Shown piece after piece: positions 34,531 through 43,283 of a stretch of DNA of 64,000 bases (the stretch's first letter is position 1; each line of letters starts with the position of its first letter). The notes under the pieces are model-generated. The model saw only the letters and a program-made list of their open reading frames with translations, was not told the DNA's origin and did no database searches. The position numbers and the translations under genes are program-made. The DNA lies in the NCBI GenBank assembly GCA_036381275.1, contig DASVDC010000017.1, positions 4,934 through 68,933 of the forward strand, given 5' to 3'. The stretch comes from UBA7803 sp036381275. Lineage in GTDB: Bacteria; Pseudomonadota; Gammaproteobacteria; Pseudomonadales; Azotimanducaceae.

Positions 34531-35329
34531 CTCCCGCAATGCCCCACGGCGGCATCGAAAGCAAAGAGTGGGCCACGGCCTCGGCCGGCTGTGCCGGCCC
34601 GTCCGCCGGCTCGGCGCCCGGCTCCTCCGCGGCGCTCGCGGGGGCATCGTCGAGCACGGGATGGCGGCGGGGCACCCGATCTTCGTCGATCCAGCGCATC
34701 AGCGCGCGCCACTGCCGCAGCTCCGGCCCCGCTTCCGACGCGCGCAGGTCCACGACTCCCTGCCCGTATCGGGCCGATTTGACATAAGCCTGCACGTCCC
34801 GCAGCACGGCGACCACCGGCACGCCCAGGCTGTCGAGGAAGCGCATCAGCGCCTCGTAGGCCACGGTGTTGCGCTTGATCCGGTTGGCCACCACGCCGAG
34901 CACCCGCGGACCGCGCGGGACCCGGGCGTGCACCAGGAGATCGCCGATGCAGCGCGCCGCGGCGTGGATGTCGATGTCGGACGGCAGCACCGGCACCAGA
35001 ATCTTGTCGGCGCGGCGCACCGCGTCGACCAGCTCGTGACGGCTGAGCGCGGCGGCCGTGTCCACCACGACCCTTTCCGTCTCCGGCGGAATGCGCATCG
35101 CGAAGCTGCGGGTGACGTTCGGCGGCGGGTCCTCGTACGCGGCGATGCCGTGGATGCGCGGCAGCTCAGTGCCGCGCAGCTTCAGCCAGCGCATGGCCGA
35201 GCCCTGCCGATCGCGATCGATCAGCGCCGTCCGGCGGTCCGCCCGGGCGTAGGCGGCGAGCAGATTGGTGGCGACGGTGGTCTTGCCGGAGCCGCCCTTC
35301 GGGTTGACCACCACCACTCGGAGAGTCAC
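34469..35329 (-). CDS. ParA-family ATPase without ParB (orphan)
   Basis: 286 residues from the GTG at 35329; the frame stays open upstream to 35422, but the core begins at VTLRVVVVNPKGGSGKTTVA, so the later start is preferred. Deviant Walker A (KGGSGKTT), switch-like LIDRDRQGSAMRW, and VVVDTAAALSRHELVDAV with KILVPVLPSDIDIHAAAR follow the ParA/MinD pattern. Residues after about 240 (DDAPASAAEEPGAEPADGPA) look disordered. No ParB or centromere is visible, so it may position another protein, as orphan ParAs do. It overlaps the downstream BrkB gene. Confidence 0.9.
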   Translation of the reverse strand: MTLRVVVVNPKGGSGKTTVATNLLAAYARADRRTALIDRDRQGSAMRWLKLRGTELPRIHGIAAYEDPPPNVTRSFAMRIPPETERVVVDTAAALSRHELVDAVRRADKILVPVLPSDIDIHAAARCIGDLLVHARVPRGPRVLGVVANRIKRNTVAYEALMRFLDSLGVPVVAVLRDVQAYVKSARYGQGVVDLRASEAGPELRQWRALMRWIDEDRVPRRHPVLDDAPASAAEEPGAEPADGPAQPAEAVAHSLLSMPPWGIAGDADADRPARQNGGHADDRRR

Positions 35330-35426
35330 GTGTGACGTAGTTCGAGATTCCGATGGTTCGAGTGTAGCCGGGGCGCGGCCGGGTTCCCGGGGCTCCTTCT
35401 CGCTTTTGCGAAGTCGCGTCACAGAC

Positions 35427-35487
35427 TGTGGGAGCGGCCTCCGGCCGCGAACTTCCGGCTCGTTCGCGGGTAGCCGCCGCTCCCACA
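35427..35487. repeat. REP-like palindromic repeat, copy 3 (right arm degenerate)
   Basis: Left arm 35427-35451 is intact. The right arm 35463-35487 has four mismatches (TTCGCGGGTAGCCGCCGCTC). It lies between the ParA and SDR genes, both on the minus strand. Confidence 0.85.
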
Positions 35488-35508
35488 GTCGAGTGAGGGA
35501 TTTGCGGC

Positions 35509-36423
35509 TCAGATCTCGATCGGTGTCGCCGCCTCGCTCACCGCCTGGTCGTGGGCCTGCTTCGCCGCCATCAGCTCCGGCACGTAGCGGTCGAGCTCCT
35601 CCAGCGTCCAGACGCCGGAGCTCTTGTGGAACTGCTTGATCACGGCCGGCTGCTGCATCACCGCGATGCCGCCGCGGCCGGTATGGAAGATCTGCCCGGT
35701 GATGCCGGCGCCGGCGTCGCTCGCGAGCCAGACCACGATCGGCGCGACGTGCTGCGGGCCGCCTTCCTCGAGGTCCTGCTGGCCGACCTTCTCGCCGCGG
35801 TTCTCGCGCAGCGGAATCGTCATCCGCGTCAGCGCGCCCGGCGAGATGGTGTTCACCGTGCAGCCGTACTTCGCCAGCTCCAGCGCGAGTACCCGCGAGA
35901 AGCCGGCGATGCCGGCCTTCGCGGCGCCGTAGTTGGCCTGGCCGAAATTGCCGATCAGCCCGGACACGCTCGAGAAGTTCACGATCCGGCAGCCGGTGCG
36001 GTTGTTCTCGCGGATGTAACGGGCGAACGGACGCGAGCAGACGTAGTGGCCCTTCAGGTGCACCGCCAGCACCCGGTCCCAGTCCTCCTCCTCCATGTTG
36101 AAGATGGTGCGGTCGCGCAGGATGCCGGCGTTGTTCACGAGGATGTCCATTGCGCCGAACGCATCGAGCGCCGTGCGCAGCAGGTTCTCGCCGCTCTGCA
36201 CCTCCGCGACCGAGTCGGTGTTGCTCACCGCTTCGCCGCCGAGGGCGCGGATTTCAGCCACCACGTCGTCGGCGATCTTGCCCGTGCCGCTGCCGTCGGT
36301 GTTGCCGCCCAGGTCGTTCACCACGACCCGGGCGCCCTCGGCGGCCATCGCCAGCGCGATCTCACGGCCGATGCCGCGGCCGGCACCGGTGATCACCGCG
36401 ACCTTGTCGTCGAGCCTTCCCAT
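35509..36423 (-). CDS. short-chain dehydrogenase/reductase, 3-hydroxyacyl-CoA dehydrogenase type
   Basis: 304 residues. Rossmann TGxxxGxG in AVITGAGRGIGREIALAMAA, NADH-type Asp in VVVNDLGGNTDGSGTGKIAD, NNAGI, and catalytic Ser-Tyr-Lys in NFSSVSGLIGNFGQANYGAA (Tyr, then AKAGIAGFS). The long C-terminal extension (WTLEELDRYVPELMAAKQ) is typical of MFE-2-like 3-hydroxyacyl-CoA SDRs. It lies 66 bases downstream of the acyl-CoA dehydrogenase, so the two likely do consecutive beta-oxidation-type steps. Confidence 0.93.
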   Translation of the reverse strand: MGRLDDKVAVITGAGRGIGREIALAMAAEGARVVVNDLGGNTDGSGTGKIADDVVAEIRALGGEAVSNTDSVAEVQSGENLLRTALDAFGAMDILVNNAGILRDRTIFNMEEEDWDRVLAVHLKGHYVCSRPFARYIRENNRTGCRIVNFSSVSGLIGNFGQANYGAAKAGIAGFSRVLALELAKYGCTVNTISPGALTRMTIPLRENRGEKVGQQDLEEGGPQHVAPIVVWLASDAGAGITGQIFHTGRGGIAVMQQPAVIKQFHKSSGVWTLEELDRYVPELMAAKQAHDQAVSEAATPIEI

Positions 36424-36489
36424 CGCTGTCCTCCCCTGTCGAACCCTTCGTTGTGGACGAAGGCCCGCCGTCTCACGGGCGTGGGATGC

Positions 36490-37731
36490 TCAGCCGTCGG
36501 TCCAGGGAGCGGTACGCACCTCCTCGTCGACCGGGTACTTGCTGAGCTCCATCCGCGCGACCGTGCGGCGGTGCACTTCGTCGGGGCCGTCTGCGATCCG
36601 CAGCGTGCGCATGCTGGCGTACATCCGCGCCAGCGGGAACACCTGCGAGACGCCGGCGCCGCCGTGAATCTGGATCGCGTCGTCGATCACCTTCAGCGCG
36701 ATGTTCGGCACCGCCACCTTGATCTGCGCGATCTCGCTGCGCGCCACCTTGTTGCCCACCGTGTCCATCATCCAGGCGGCCTTCAGCGTCAAGAGCCGCG
36801 CCATCTCGATGTTGATGCGGGCGTCGGCGATCTTGTCCTGGTTCCCGCCGAGGTCCGCGAGCTTCTTGCCGAACGCTTCCTTCGACAGCGCGCGCCGGCA
36901 CATCAGCTCGAGCGCGCGTTCCGCGACGCCGATGGAGCGCATGCAGTGGTGAATCCGCCCCGGGCCGAGGCGCCCCTGGGCGATCTCGAAGCCCCGGCCG
37001 GAGCCGAGGATGATGTTCTCCTTGGGCACGCGCACGTTGGTGAAGCGCACGTGGCCGTGCCCGTGCGGGGCGTCGTCGTAACCGAACACGTGCATCATCT
37101 TCAGCACTTCGACCCCGGGCGTGTCCACCGGCACCAGGATCTGCGACTGCCGGGAGTGGCGCGGCGCGTCGGGCTCGGTCACGCACATCACGATCATCAC
37201 CTTGCAGCGCGGATCGCCGATCCCCGAGGTCCACCACTTCTCGCCGTTCAGCACCCACTCGTCGCCTTCGAGGCGCGCCTCGAGGCTGATGTTGGTCGCG
37301 TCGGAGGAGGCGACGAACGGCTCGGTCATCGCGAACGCCGAGCGGATCTTGCCGTCGAGCAGCGGCTTCAGCCAGCGCTCCTTCTGCTCCGGCGAGCCGT
37401 AGCGCTCGAGCACTTCCATGTTGCCGGTGTCCGGAGCGGCGCAGTTCATCGCCTCGGAGGCCATCGGATACTTGCCGAGGATCTCGGCGATGTGCGCGTA
37501 GTCGACGTTGGTCAGGCCGGCGCCGCGTTCGCTGTCCGGCAGAAAGAAGTTCCACAGGCCCCGCTCCTTGGCCTTCTCCTTCACTTCCTCCATCACCGCG
37601 GTCTCGCACCAGCGGCCGCCTTCCTCCACCTGACGGGCGTAAACCGGCTCGTTCGGCACGATGTACTCGTCGATGAACTTCTGGATGTCGTTGATGAGCG
37701 GTTTGACGCGGTCGGAAATGCCCAGATCCAT
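36490..37731 (-). CDS. acyl-CoA dehydrogenase, ACAD10/11-like
   Basis: 413 residues from the ATG at 37731 with a strong GAGGGGGAAG upstream. FAD and substrate motifs: MTEPFVASSDATNISLEARL and LNGEKWWTSGIGDPRCKVMI. The C-terminal segment IHGGAGVSQVFPLARMYASM then TLRIADGPDEVHRRTVARME carries an Asp in GPDEVH where most ACADs have Gly-Thr/Glu-Ile; ACAD10/11 use an aspartate there as the catalytic base. Those enzymes oxidise 4-hydroxy-acyl chains after phosphorylation; no kinase is in the window. Divergent to the histidine phosphatase. Confidence 0.93.
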   Translation of the reverse strand: MDLGISDRVKPLINDIQKFIDEYIVPNEPVYARQVEEGGRWCETAVMEEVKEKAKERGLWNFFLPDSERGAGLTNVDYAHIAEILGKYPMASEAMNCAAPDTGNMEVLERYGSPEQKERWLKPLLDGKIRSAFAMTEPFVASSDATNISLEARLEGDEWVLNGEKWWTSGIGDPRCKVMIVMCVTEPDAPRHSRQSQILVPVDTPGVEVLKMMHVFGYDDAPHGHGHVRFTNVRVPKENIILGSGRGFEIAQGRLGPGRIHHCMRSIGVAERALELMCRRALSKEAFGKKLADLGGNQDKIADARINIEMARLLTLKAAWMMDTVGNKVARSEIAQIKVAVPNIALKVIDDAIQIHGGAGVSQVFPLARMYASMRTLRIADGPDEVHRRTVARMELSKYPVDEEVRTAPWTDG

Positions 37732-37855
37732 TGCTTCCCCCTCAGGTGTTGTGGTGACCGCCGCCGTGCCATCCGCGCCGTCGACGAGCACGTCCCCGGC
37801 GAAAAATGGTGCGAAAAGCGGAAGGATTTTGATACTAATACAGACCGTTCGAGTT
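37732..37855. promoter_or_regulatory. divergent control region of the acyl-CoA dehydrogenase and histidine phosphatase operons
   Basis: An AT-rich run, GGATTTTGATACTAATACAG (37823-37842), sits in this GC-rich region between divergent starts. It looks like promoter DNA and could hold an operator for a TetR or FadR-like regulator. No clear inverted repeat. Confidence 0.35.
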
Positions 37856-38545
37856 GTGCTACGGGAAGGCCGCTTGGAGAGCTACGGCGATGCGACGCTC
37901 GATCTGATCGAGCGGGTCTGGAGCCGCGACGTACGGCACTCGGTGGTGCTGATGCGTCACGCGGCGCGGGAATTCGATCCGGAGCTGCACGATCTGCAGA
38001 ACCCGCTCACCGCGGAGGGCCGTGCCCGCGCGCGGGAGGTGGGCGGCCGGCTGCCGCGCGGGGCGACGCTGCGCGGCTACGCGAGCCCGCCCGAGCGCTG
38101 CATGGAGACCGCGGCGCTGATCCTGGAAGGCTACCGGGACGCCGGCGGCCGCGTCACGCGGCATCGGCCGCTGGAGGCGCTCGGCGTCTTCTACGCGCTC
38201 GATCAGATGAAGATGTGGAAGGCGATGCACGCGATGGGCGGGCTGGTGCCGTTCGTCACGGCGTGGATCCGGGGCGAAGCGCCGGCCGACGCGATGATTC
38301 CGGCGGATCAGGCGGCACGCCTGATCCTCAATGTGCTCGCCGAGAAGCTGGAGCGCCCGGTGGACGAGCGCCAGCTCGATCTGTGCGTGTCGCACGACAT
38401 GACGCTGTACCTGCTGCGCGAGGTGCTGCTCGACGAGCCGGCGGCCGGGCCGGAGGTGGCGTTCCTGGACGCGCTGGTGTTGTTCCGCGAGGACGGCGCG
38501 CTCTGGATGAGCAGTCACCACGGCGAGCCGCGCCGGGTGGGGTAG
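37856..38545 (+). CDS. histidine phosphatase superfamily protein
   Basis: 229 residues from a GTG at 37856; a TTG at 37874 with GGAAGG upstream is an equally good start. The phosphatase core has the RH motif SVVLMRHAAREFDPELHDLQ (His nucleophile), GYASPPERCMETAALILEGY, and the second His in LCVSHDMTLYLLREVLL. The SixA/PhoE group is large, so the substrate is open (protein phosphate, sugar phosphate, or CoA-linked). It starts the transcript with an acyl-CoA ligase and hydratase behind it. Confidence 0.85.
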   Translation: MLREGRLESYGDATLDLIERVWSRDVRHSVVLMRHAAREFDPELHDLQNPLTAEGRARAREVGGRLPRGATLRGYASPPERCMETAALILEGYRDAGGRVTRHRPLEALGVFYALDQMKMWKAMHAMGGLVPFVTAWIRGEAPADAMIPADQAARLILNVLAEKLERPVDERQLDLCVSHDMTLYLLREVLLDEPAAGPEVAFLDALVLFREDGALWMSSHHGEPRRVG

Positions 38546-38551
38546 GGCCGA

Positions 38552-38610
38552 TGTGGGAGCGGCCTCTGGCCGCGGACGTCCGGAATTCGCGACCGGAGGC
38601 CGCTCCCACA
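38552..38610. repeat. REP-like palindromic repeat, copy 4
   Basis: Arms 38552-38576 (GCGGCCTCTGGCCGCGGA variant) and 38586-38610 (TTCGCGACCGGAGGCCGCTC) with three mismatches between them. It sits between the phosphatase stop and the ligase start. Confidence 0.88.
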
Positions 38611-38630
38611 ACGTACTAGGGAGGGGAGGG

Positions 38631-40193
38631 ATGTTCGAAACTCTGGAGGAAGCGCTCGAGAAGGGCATGGCGGTCGCGTACCACGCCGCGCGCCGGCCCG
38701 ACAACCTGGCGCTCGCGACCCGCTACGGCGATCGGAGCTTCCGCGAGCTGAACGAGCGGGCCAACCGGCTGGCGCGGCTGCTTGCGCGCCACGGCATCGG
38801 CGGCGAGGCCGGCGGGGCGATCGCGGTGGTCACGCGCAACCGCCCGGAGTTCGTCGAAGCCTACTGCGCCGCGATGCGCTCCGGCATCCGCTTCACCCCG
38901 GTCAACTGGCATCTGACCGGCGAAGAGAGCGGCTACATCATCGACAACTGCGAGGCCCGCGCGGTGATCTACGACGCGAGCCTCGGCACCGCCGAAGAAG
39001 CGGCGCGGCACGCCGCCGAGTGCCGCCTGCGCATTGCGGTGGGCGGCTCGATCCCCGGCTTCGTCGACTACGAGGACGCGATCGCCGGCGAGGATCCCTC
39101 CGACGTGGAAAGCCCGGTGCGCGGCTCCCAGATGCTCTACACCTCCGGCACCACCGGGCGGCCGAAGGGCGTCCACCGCCGGCAGCCGCCGGTGCAGCGC
39201 TCGGCCACGCAGGCGCTGGCGGCCGGCGACCCGGACAGCGACCGGTGCCTGTGCACCGGTCCCGCCTATCACGCGGCGCCGCTCGCCTTCAACGTCGCCT
39301 CGCCCCTCAACGCGGGTGTTGGGGTGGTGATGATGGATCAATGGGATGCCGAGGAGACGCTGCGGCTGATCGAGCGCTACCGGATCACCCGCACGCACAT
39401 GGTGGCCACGATGTTCCACCGGCTGCTGCAGTTGCCCGAGGCGGTGCGCCGCCGTTACGACACCTCGAGCCTGAAGCTGATCCTGCACGGTGCGGCGCCG
39501 TGCCCGGTGCACGTCAAGCGGGCCATCATCGACTGGTTCGGACCGATCGTGCACGAGTACTATGCCGCGACCGAAGGCGGCAACAACTACCTGATCGACT
39601 CGGAGACGTGGCTGCGCAAGCCGGGCAGCGTCGGCCGCTCGCCGACGCCGGAGAACACGCGCATTCTCGACGAGCACGGCAACGACGTGGCGACCGGCGA
39701 GGTCGGCACGATCTGGTTCCGCGCGCCGGAAGTGGGGCGCTTCGAGTACTTCAAAGCGCCGGAGAAGACCGCGGAGAGCTATCGGGGTGACTGGTTCACG
39801 CTCGGCGACATGGGTTACCTCGACGAGGACGGATTCCTGTTCCTCACCGGACGCAGCGCCGAGACGATCATCTCCGGCGGCGTGAACATCTACCCGCAGG
39901 AGATCGACGCGGTGCTGCTCGAGCATCCGCAGGTGCAGGACGTGTGCACGGTGGGCGTGCCGAACGAGGAGTGGGGCGAGGAAGTGAAGGCCGTGGTGCT
40001 GCCGCGGCCCGGAGTCGAGCCGACCGACGCCCTCGCGCAGTCCATCATCGCATTCGCCCGCGGGCGTCTGCCGGGATTCAAGTGCCCGCGCTCGGTCGAC
40101 TTCGCGGACGATCTGCCGCGGCTGCCGAGCGGCAAGATCCAGCGCCGTCTGGTACGCAGCCGCTACTGGGCCGGGCGCGACAAGCAAATCTGA
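38631..40193 (+). CDS. acyl-CoA synthetase (AMP-dependent ligase)
   Basis: 520 residues from the ATG at 38631 with a very strong GGGAGGGGAGGG just before; the frame runs on upstream through the repeat but is not used. Motifs: QMLYTSGTTGRPKGVHRRQP, EYYAATEGGNNYLIDSET, TLGDMGYLDEDGFLFLTGRS, ETIISGGVNIYPQEIDAVLL and the C-terminal lysine in RLPSGKIQRRLVR. Makes acyl-CoA. The enoyl-CoA hydratase follows by 17 bases. Substrate unknown. Confidence 0.94.
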   Translation: MFETLEEALEKGMAVAYHAARRPDNLALATRYGDRSFRELNERANRLARLLARHGIGGEAGGAIAVVTRNRPEFVEAYCAAMRSGIRFTPVNWHLTGEESGYIIDNCEARAVIYDASLGTAEEAARHAAECRLRIAVGGSIPGFVDYEDAIAGEDPSDVESPVRGSQMLYTSGTTGRPKGVHRRQPPVQRSATQALAAGDPDSDRCLCTGPAYHAAPLAFNVASPLNAGVGVVMMDQWDAEETLRLIERYRITRTHMVATMFHRLLQLPEAVRRRYDTSSLKLILHGAAPCPVHVKRAIIDWFGPIVHEYYAATEGGNNYLIDSETWLRKPGSVGRSPTPENTRILDEHGNDVATGEVGTIWFRAPEVGRFEYFKAPEKTAESYRGDWFTLGDMGYLDEDGFLFLTGRSAETIISGGVNIYPQEIDAVLLEHPQVQDVCTVGVPNEEWGEEVKAVVLPRPGVEPTDALAQSIIAFARGRLPGFKCPRSVDFADDLPRLPSGKIQRRLVRSRYWAGRDKQI

Positions 40194-40210
40194 ACCAACG
40201 GGAGCAGTAC

Positions 40211-41047
40211 ATGACCGACGACCTCTACAAGCCGCGCCGGCCCGGCGCCGATGGACGCTACGAGACGCTGATCGTCGAGAAGGAAGGCGCCATCGACTGG
40301 GTGACGCTGAACCGGCCGGATTCGCTGAATGCGATGAGCCGGACGATGATGCTGGAGCTGCAGGACTACTTCGGCGAGCTCTACACCGATCACTCGGTAC
40401 GCGTGGTGATCCTGCGCGGCGCAGGCCGCGCGTTCTGCGCCGGGCTCGATCTGAAGGAGGATCGCAGCGACGAGGGCGGCGGCGTGGTCACGGGTCTGCG
40501 CGTGCAGCGCCGTGTCAGCGAGATCGTGATGCGCATGCGGCGCGCGCCGCAACCGGTGATCTCGCTGATCCACGGTGCCGCGAGCGGCGGCGGCTTCGCG
40601 CTCGCGCTCGCCTCCGACATCCGCATCGCCGGCCCGCAGGCGCGGATGAACGCGGCGTTCATCCGCATCGGGCTGTCGGCGTGCGACGTCGGCGTCAGCT
40701 ATTTCCTGCCGCGCCTGGTCGGCAGCGCGCTCGCGTCCGAGCTCCTGCTCACCGGCCGCTTCATCGACGCCGAGCGGGCGAAGGCGGTGGGCCTCGTCTC
40801 CGACGTGGTGCCGGATGCCGAGCTCGCCGAGGCGGGCCGGCGCATCGCGAACGAGATCCTCGCGAACTCGCCGATCGGCGTGCGCCTGACCAAGGAGTGC
40901 CTCAACATGAGTATCGACGCAGGCAGCCTCGAGGCGGTGATCGCGATGGAGGACCGCCAGCAGATCCTGGCCTCCACCACCGGCGACATGCGCGAGGGCG
41001 TGGCCGCGTTCCTCGAGAAGCGCAAGCCCCGGTACAAGGACCAGTGA
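40211..41047 (+). CDS. enoyl-CoA hydratase/isomerase family protein
   Basis: 278 residues. Crotonase core: WVTLNRPDSLNAMSRTMMLE, oxyanion-hole RAFCAGLDLKEDRSDEGGGV and IHGAASGGGFALALASDIRI, and the C-terminal AFLEKRKPRYKDQ. At the two catalytic-glutamate positions the chain has GGGFALALA and NAAFIRIGLSACDVG, so the usual Glu pair is absent or moved; true hydratase activity is not assured. It probably isomerises or hydrolyses an acyl-CoA. It follows the ligase in the same operon. Confidence 0.88.
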   Translation: MTDDLYKPRRPGADGRYETLIVEKEGAIDWVTLNRPDSLNAMSRTMMLELQDYFGELYTDHSVRVVILRGAGRAFCAGLDLKEDRSDEGGGVVTGLRVQRRVSEIVMRMRRAPQPVISLIHGAASGGGFALALASDIRIAGPQARMNAAFIRIGLSACDVGVSYFLPRLVGSALASELLLTGRFIDAERAKAVGLVSDVVPDAELAEAGRRIANEILANSPIGVRLTKECLNMSIDAGSLEAVIAMEDRQQILASTTGDMREGVAAFLEKRKPRYKDQ

Positions 41048-41050
41048 TCC

Positions 41051-41911
41051 TCAGGGATCGGGGCCCGTCGTCAGGGGCAGCGACGGGTCCCGGGCCCATT
41101 CGGACATCGAGCCGTCGTACACGGCCACTTCCCGCTTGCCGGCGAGCAGACAGGCGACCGCGTCGATGGTCGCCGAGATGCCGCCGCCGCAGTAGGTGAT
41201 CACCCGCGGCGCATCGAGCATCCCGGTTTCCTCGAGGCTCTTCCGCAGCTCGTCCACCGGGCGCAGGAACGCGCCGTTCATCAGCCGGTCGTAGTGCAGG
41301 TTGCGGCTGCCCGGAATGTGTCCGCGGCGGCCGTAGTGCATCTCGCCGGTTCCCGCGTACACCTCCGGTGAGAGCGCGTTCACGGTGCAGGTGGCGGCGT
41401 CGCCGATTGCGGCGCGGGTCTGCTCGAGGTCGACGAACAGCTCCGGCCGCGGTGTCCCCCGGAACGTGGTCGGCGGATAGTGCTCGTCGCCGCTCGCGAG
41501 CGCGCCGCCGGCATCGCGCCAGCCGCTGAGGCCCCCGTTCAGCACCGAGATGCGGTCGTGGCCGGCGTAGCGGAGCAGCCAGAACGCGCGCGTCGCCCAC
41601 ATCAGGTGCCCGCTCGAATACACCACCACGCGGTGCTCCGCGGCGACGCCGAGCTCGCCGAGGGCCGCGGCGAGCGCATCCGGCGCCGGGCGCGTGAAGC
41701 CGAGGCCGCTCGACGTGTCCGAGAAACGCTCGATCTGGTCCATGAACGCGGCACCGGGTATGTGCCGCTCGCGGTAGCGCTCGATGCCGCTCACCGCGCG
41801 ATAGCCGTGCTTGGCCGGTTCCAGGAACACCGTCGCATCCAGCACGCGCAGCTCCGGATCGCCGAGGCGCTGCGCCAGCTCGGCGGGTTCGATCAGCAGG
41901 TCGGTGGTCAT
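41051..41911 (-). CDS. thiosulfate / 3-mercaptopyruvate sulfurtransferase
   Basis: 286 residues, two rhodanese domains. The N-terminal one has RVVVYSSGHLMWATRAFWLL, without a nucleophile Cys (inactive half). The C-terminal one has VITYCGGGISATIDAVACLL with catalytic Cys241 and the following loop CGGGISAT. NGGLSGWRDAGG and HIPGSRNLHYDRL are usual features. Transfers sulfur from thiosulfate or mercaptopyruvate to an acceptor. Its start overlaps the YcaQ-like stop by four bases. Confidence 0.93.
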   Translation of the reverse strand: MTTDLLIEPAELAQRLGDPELRVLDATVFLEPAKHGYRAVSGIERYRERHIPGAAFMDQIERFSDTSSGLGFTRPAPDALAAALGELGVAAEHRVVVYSSGHLMWATRAFWLLRYAGHDRISVLNGGLSGWRDAGGALASGDEHYPPTTFRGTPRPELFVDLEQTRAAIGDAATCTVNALSPEVYAGTGEMHYGRRGHIPGSRNLHYDRLMNGAFLRPVDELRKSLEETGMLDAPRVITYCGGGISATIDAVACLLAGKREVAVYDGSMSEWARDPSLPLTTGPDP

Positions 41912-43242
41912 CGCTTCTCCTCCTCGTCATCCGGTGTGGCGTCGGTCTCTCGAGCACGCGCGGGTAGGCCGTTCGCTGTCTGGAGATCGCTCCCACGGTA
42001 TTCCGCCAGCGCTCGTTGCAGCGGCGCGAGCCACCGCCGCGGTTGCACGTCCGCCACCTGCACGCGATCGCAGCCGTTCCGCTGCGCGAGCGCCGCCAGC
42101 GCGTCGACGAGCGCGGCGAGCACGGCGTCCGCTTCCCTGTCGAGACCGTGCTCGCGCTCGACGAACAGGCGCTTGACCTCGAGGGCCCGGATGCTTCGGT
42201 GCGCCTTGCAGTCCGCGCGGCCGATCAGCCGGTCGTGGTACAGCACCGGCAGGCAGTAGTAACCGAACCGGCGCTTCTCGGCGGGCAGATAGCATTCGAG
42301 CTGGTAGTCCAGCCCGAACAGCGTCCGGCAGCGGTGACGCAGGATCACCAGATTGTCGAACGGCGACAGCAGCGCGGCGCGGCGGCGGACCGCCGGCACA
42401 GGCGCTTCCAACGCGCGCACGTCGACGTACAGATCGCGCTCCGGCGGCGGCACGGCGAACCGCTGCAGCGAACCGCTCTGCCGCGCGGCCTCCAGCACCT
42501 CGTGTACCGCTTCGGGCAGACCGGGCGTGCGCCGCAGGTAGGCGCAGGCGCGCACGCTGGCGAAGCCGAACGCCTCGACGTGCCGTTCGACCAGGTGGCG
42601 GGCGTACTCCTGCAGCGTCGGCTCGCGCGTGTCGACCCAGTCCGGCAGCACGCGCTCGGGCAGATCGTAGACCTTCTGGAAGCCGACCCGCCCGATCACC
42701 ATCAGGTCGCCTTCCATGAACAGTTGCTCGAGCGCGCGCTTCGCCGGCTTCCATTCCCACCAGCCGGCGCGTTGTCCGGGCGGCGCTTCGAAGTCGCGGA
42801 CCTGCAGCGGCCCGTCGACGCGCACGCGCTCGAGCACTTCCCGCATCAGCGTGCGGTCGCGGCTGCGCACCCAGCTTTCCCGCCGCTCGCGCACGTCGCG
42901 CATCCGCGGGATCGCGAAGCGGTAGTCGCGCATCGGCAGATACGCGGCGGCGTGGGCCCAGTACTCGAACACGCGGTGCTCGCGCTGCAGGCGCTCGAGC
43001 AGCGCGGGCCGGTAGCCCGGTACCCGTGCCTGCAGCACGTGATGGTGCGCGCGGCCGACGACGGAGATGGTGTCGATCTGTACCCAACCGAGCCGCTCGA
43101 CCGCGCGCGCGGTGCCGCCGAGCCCGCGGCCGAACGCGGCGAGGCGCGTCAGCCCCTGACGCTCCAGCGCGAGGCGCCGCAGCCGACGGATCAGCTCGGG
43201 CGGCGCGCGCTCGGGCGGCGCGGTTGCTCGCACTGCGGCCAT
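41908..43242 (-). CDS. YcaQ/AlkX-like winged-helix DNA glycosylase
   Basis: 444 residues of HTH_42 family. Early ERLGWVQIDTISVVGRAHHH contains a QxD (Gln55, Asp57), the catalytic form used by E. coli YcaQ. EYWAHAAAYLPMRDYRFAIP, then LRRTPGLPEAVHEVLEAARQ and SPFDNLVILRHRCRTLFGLD complete the fold. It should excise interstrand crosslink or bulky N-alkyl damage. The last about 30 residues include RGSDLQTAN, which is encoded by a dispersed repeat, so the tail is probably not structured. Overlaps the sulfurtransferase by four bases. Confidence 0.9.
   Translation of the reverse strand: MAAVRATAPPERAPPELIRRLRRLALERQGLTRLAAFGRGLGGTARAVERLGWVQIDTISVVGRAHHHVLQARVPGYRPALLERLQREHRVFEYWAHAAAYLPMRDYRFAIPRMRDVRERRESWVRSRDRTLMREVLERVRVDGPLQVRDFEAPPGQRAGWWEWKPAKRALEQLFMEGDLMVIGRVGFQKVYDLPERVLPDWVDTREPTLQEYARHLVERHVEAFGFASVRACAYLRRTPGLPEAVHEVLEAARQSGSLQRFAVPPPERDLYVDVRALEAPVPAVRRRAALLSPFDNLVILRHRCRTLFGLDYQLECYLPAEKRRFGYYCLPVLYHDRLIGRADCKAHRSIRALEVKRLFVEREHGLDREADAVLAALVDALAALAQRNGCDRVQVADVQPRRWLAPLQRALAEYRGSDLQTANGLPARARETDATPDDEEEKR
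41972..41997. repeat. dispersed-repeat fragment inside the ycaQ-like gene
   Basis: TTCGCTGTCTGGAGATCGCT then CCCACG on the plus strand reads as CGTGGGAGCGATCTCCAGAC on the coding strand. That is half of the GTGGGAGCG(G/A)(C/T)CTCC family seen elsewhere in the window. It encodes residues 416-424 of the glycosylase. Confidence 0.6.
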
Positions 43243-43283
43243 TGGTCAGAATCGAATTCCCGGAACGGGGACTGTAGCACGCC

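Noticed and set aside
35551..38619. Thousand-codon plus-strand open frame over the SDR and dehydrogenase
   Set aside because: Antisense to both genes; composition of a shadow frame, and it ends in a repeat.
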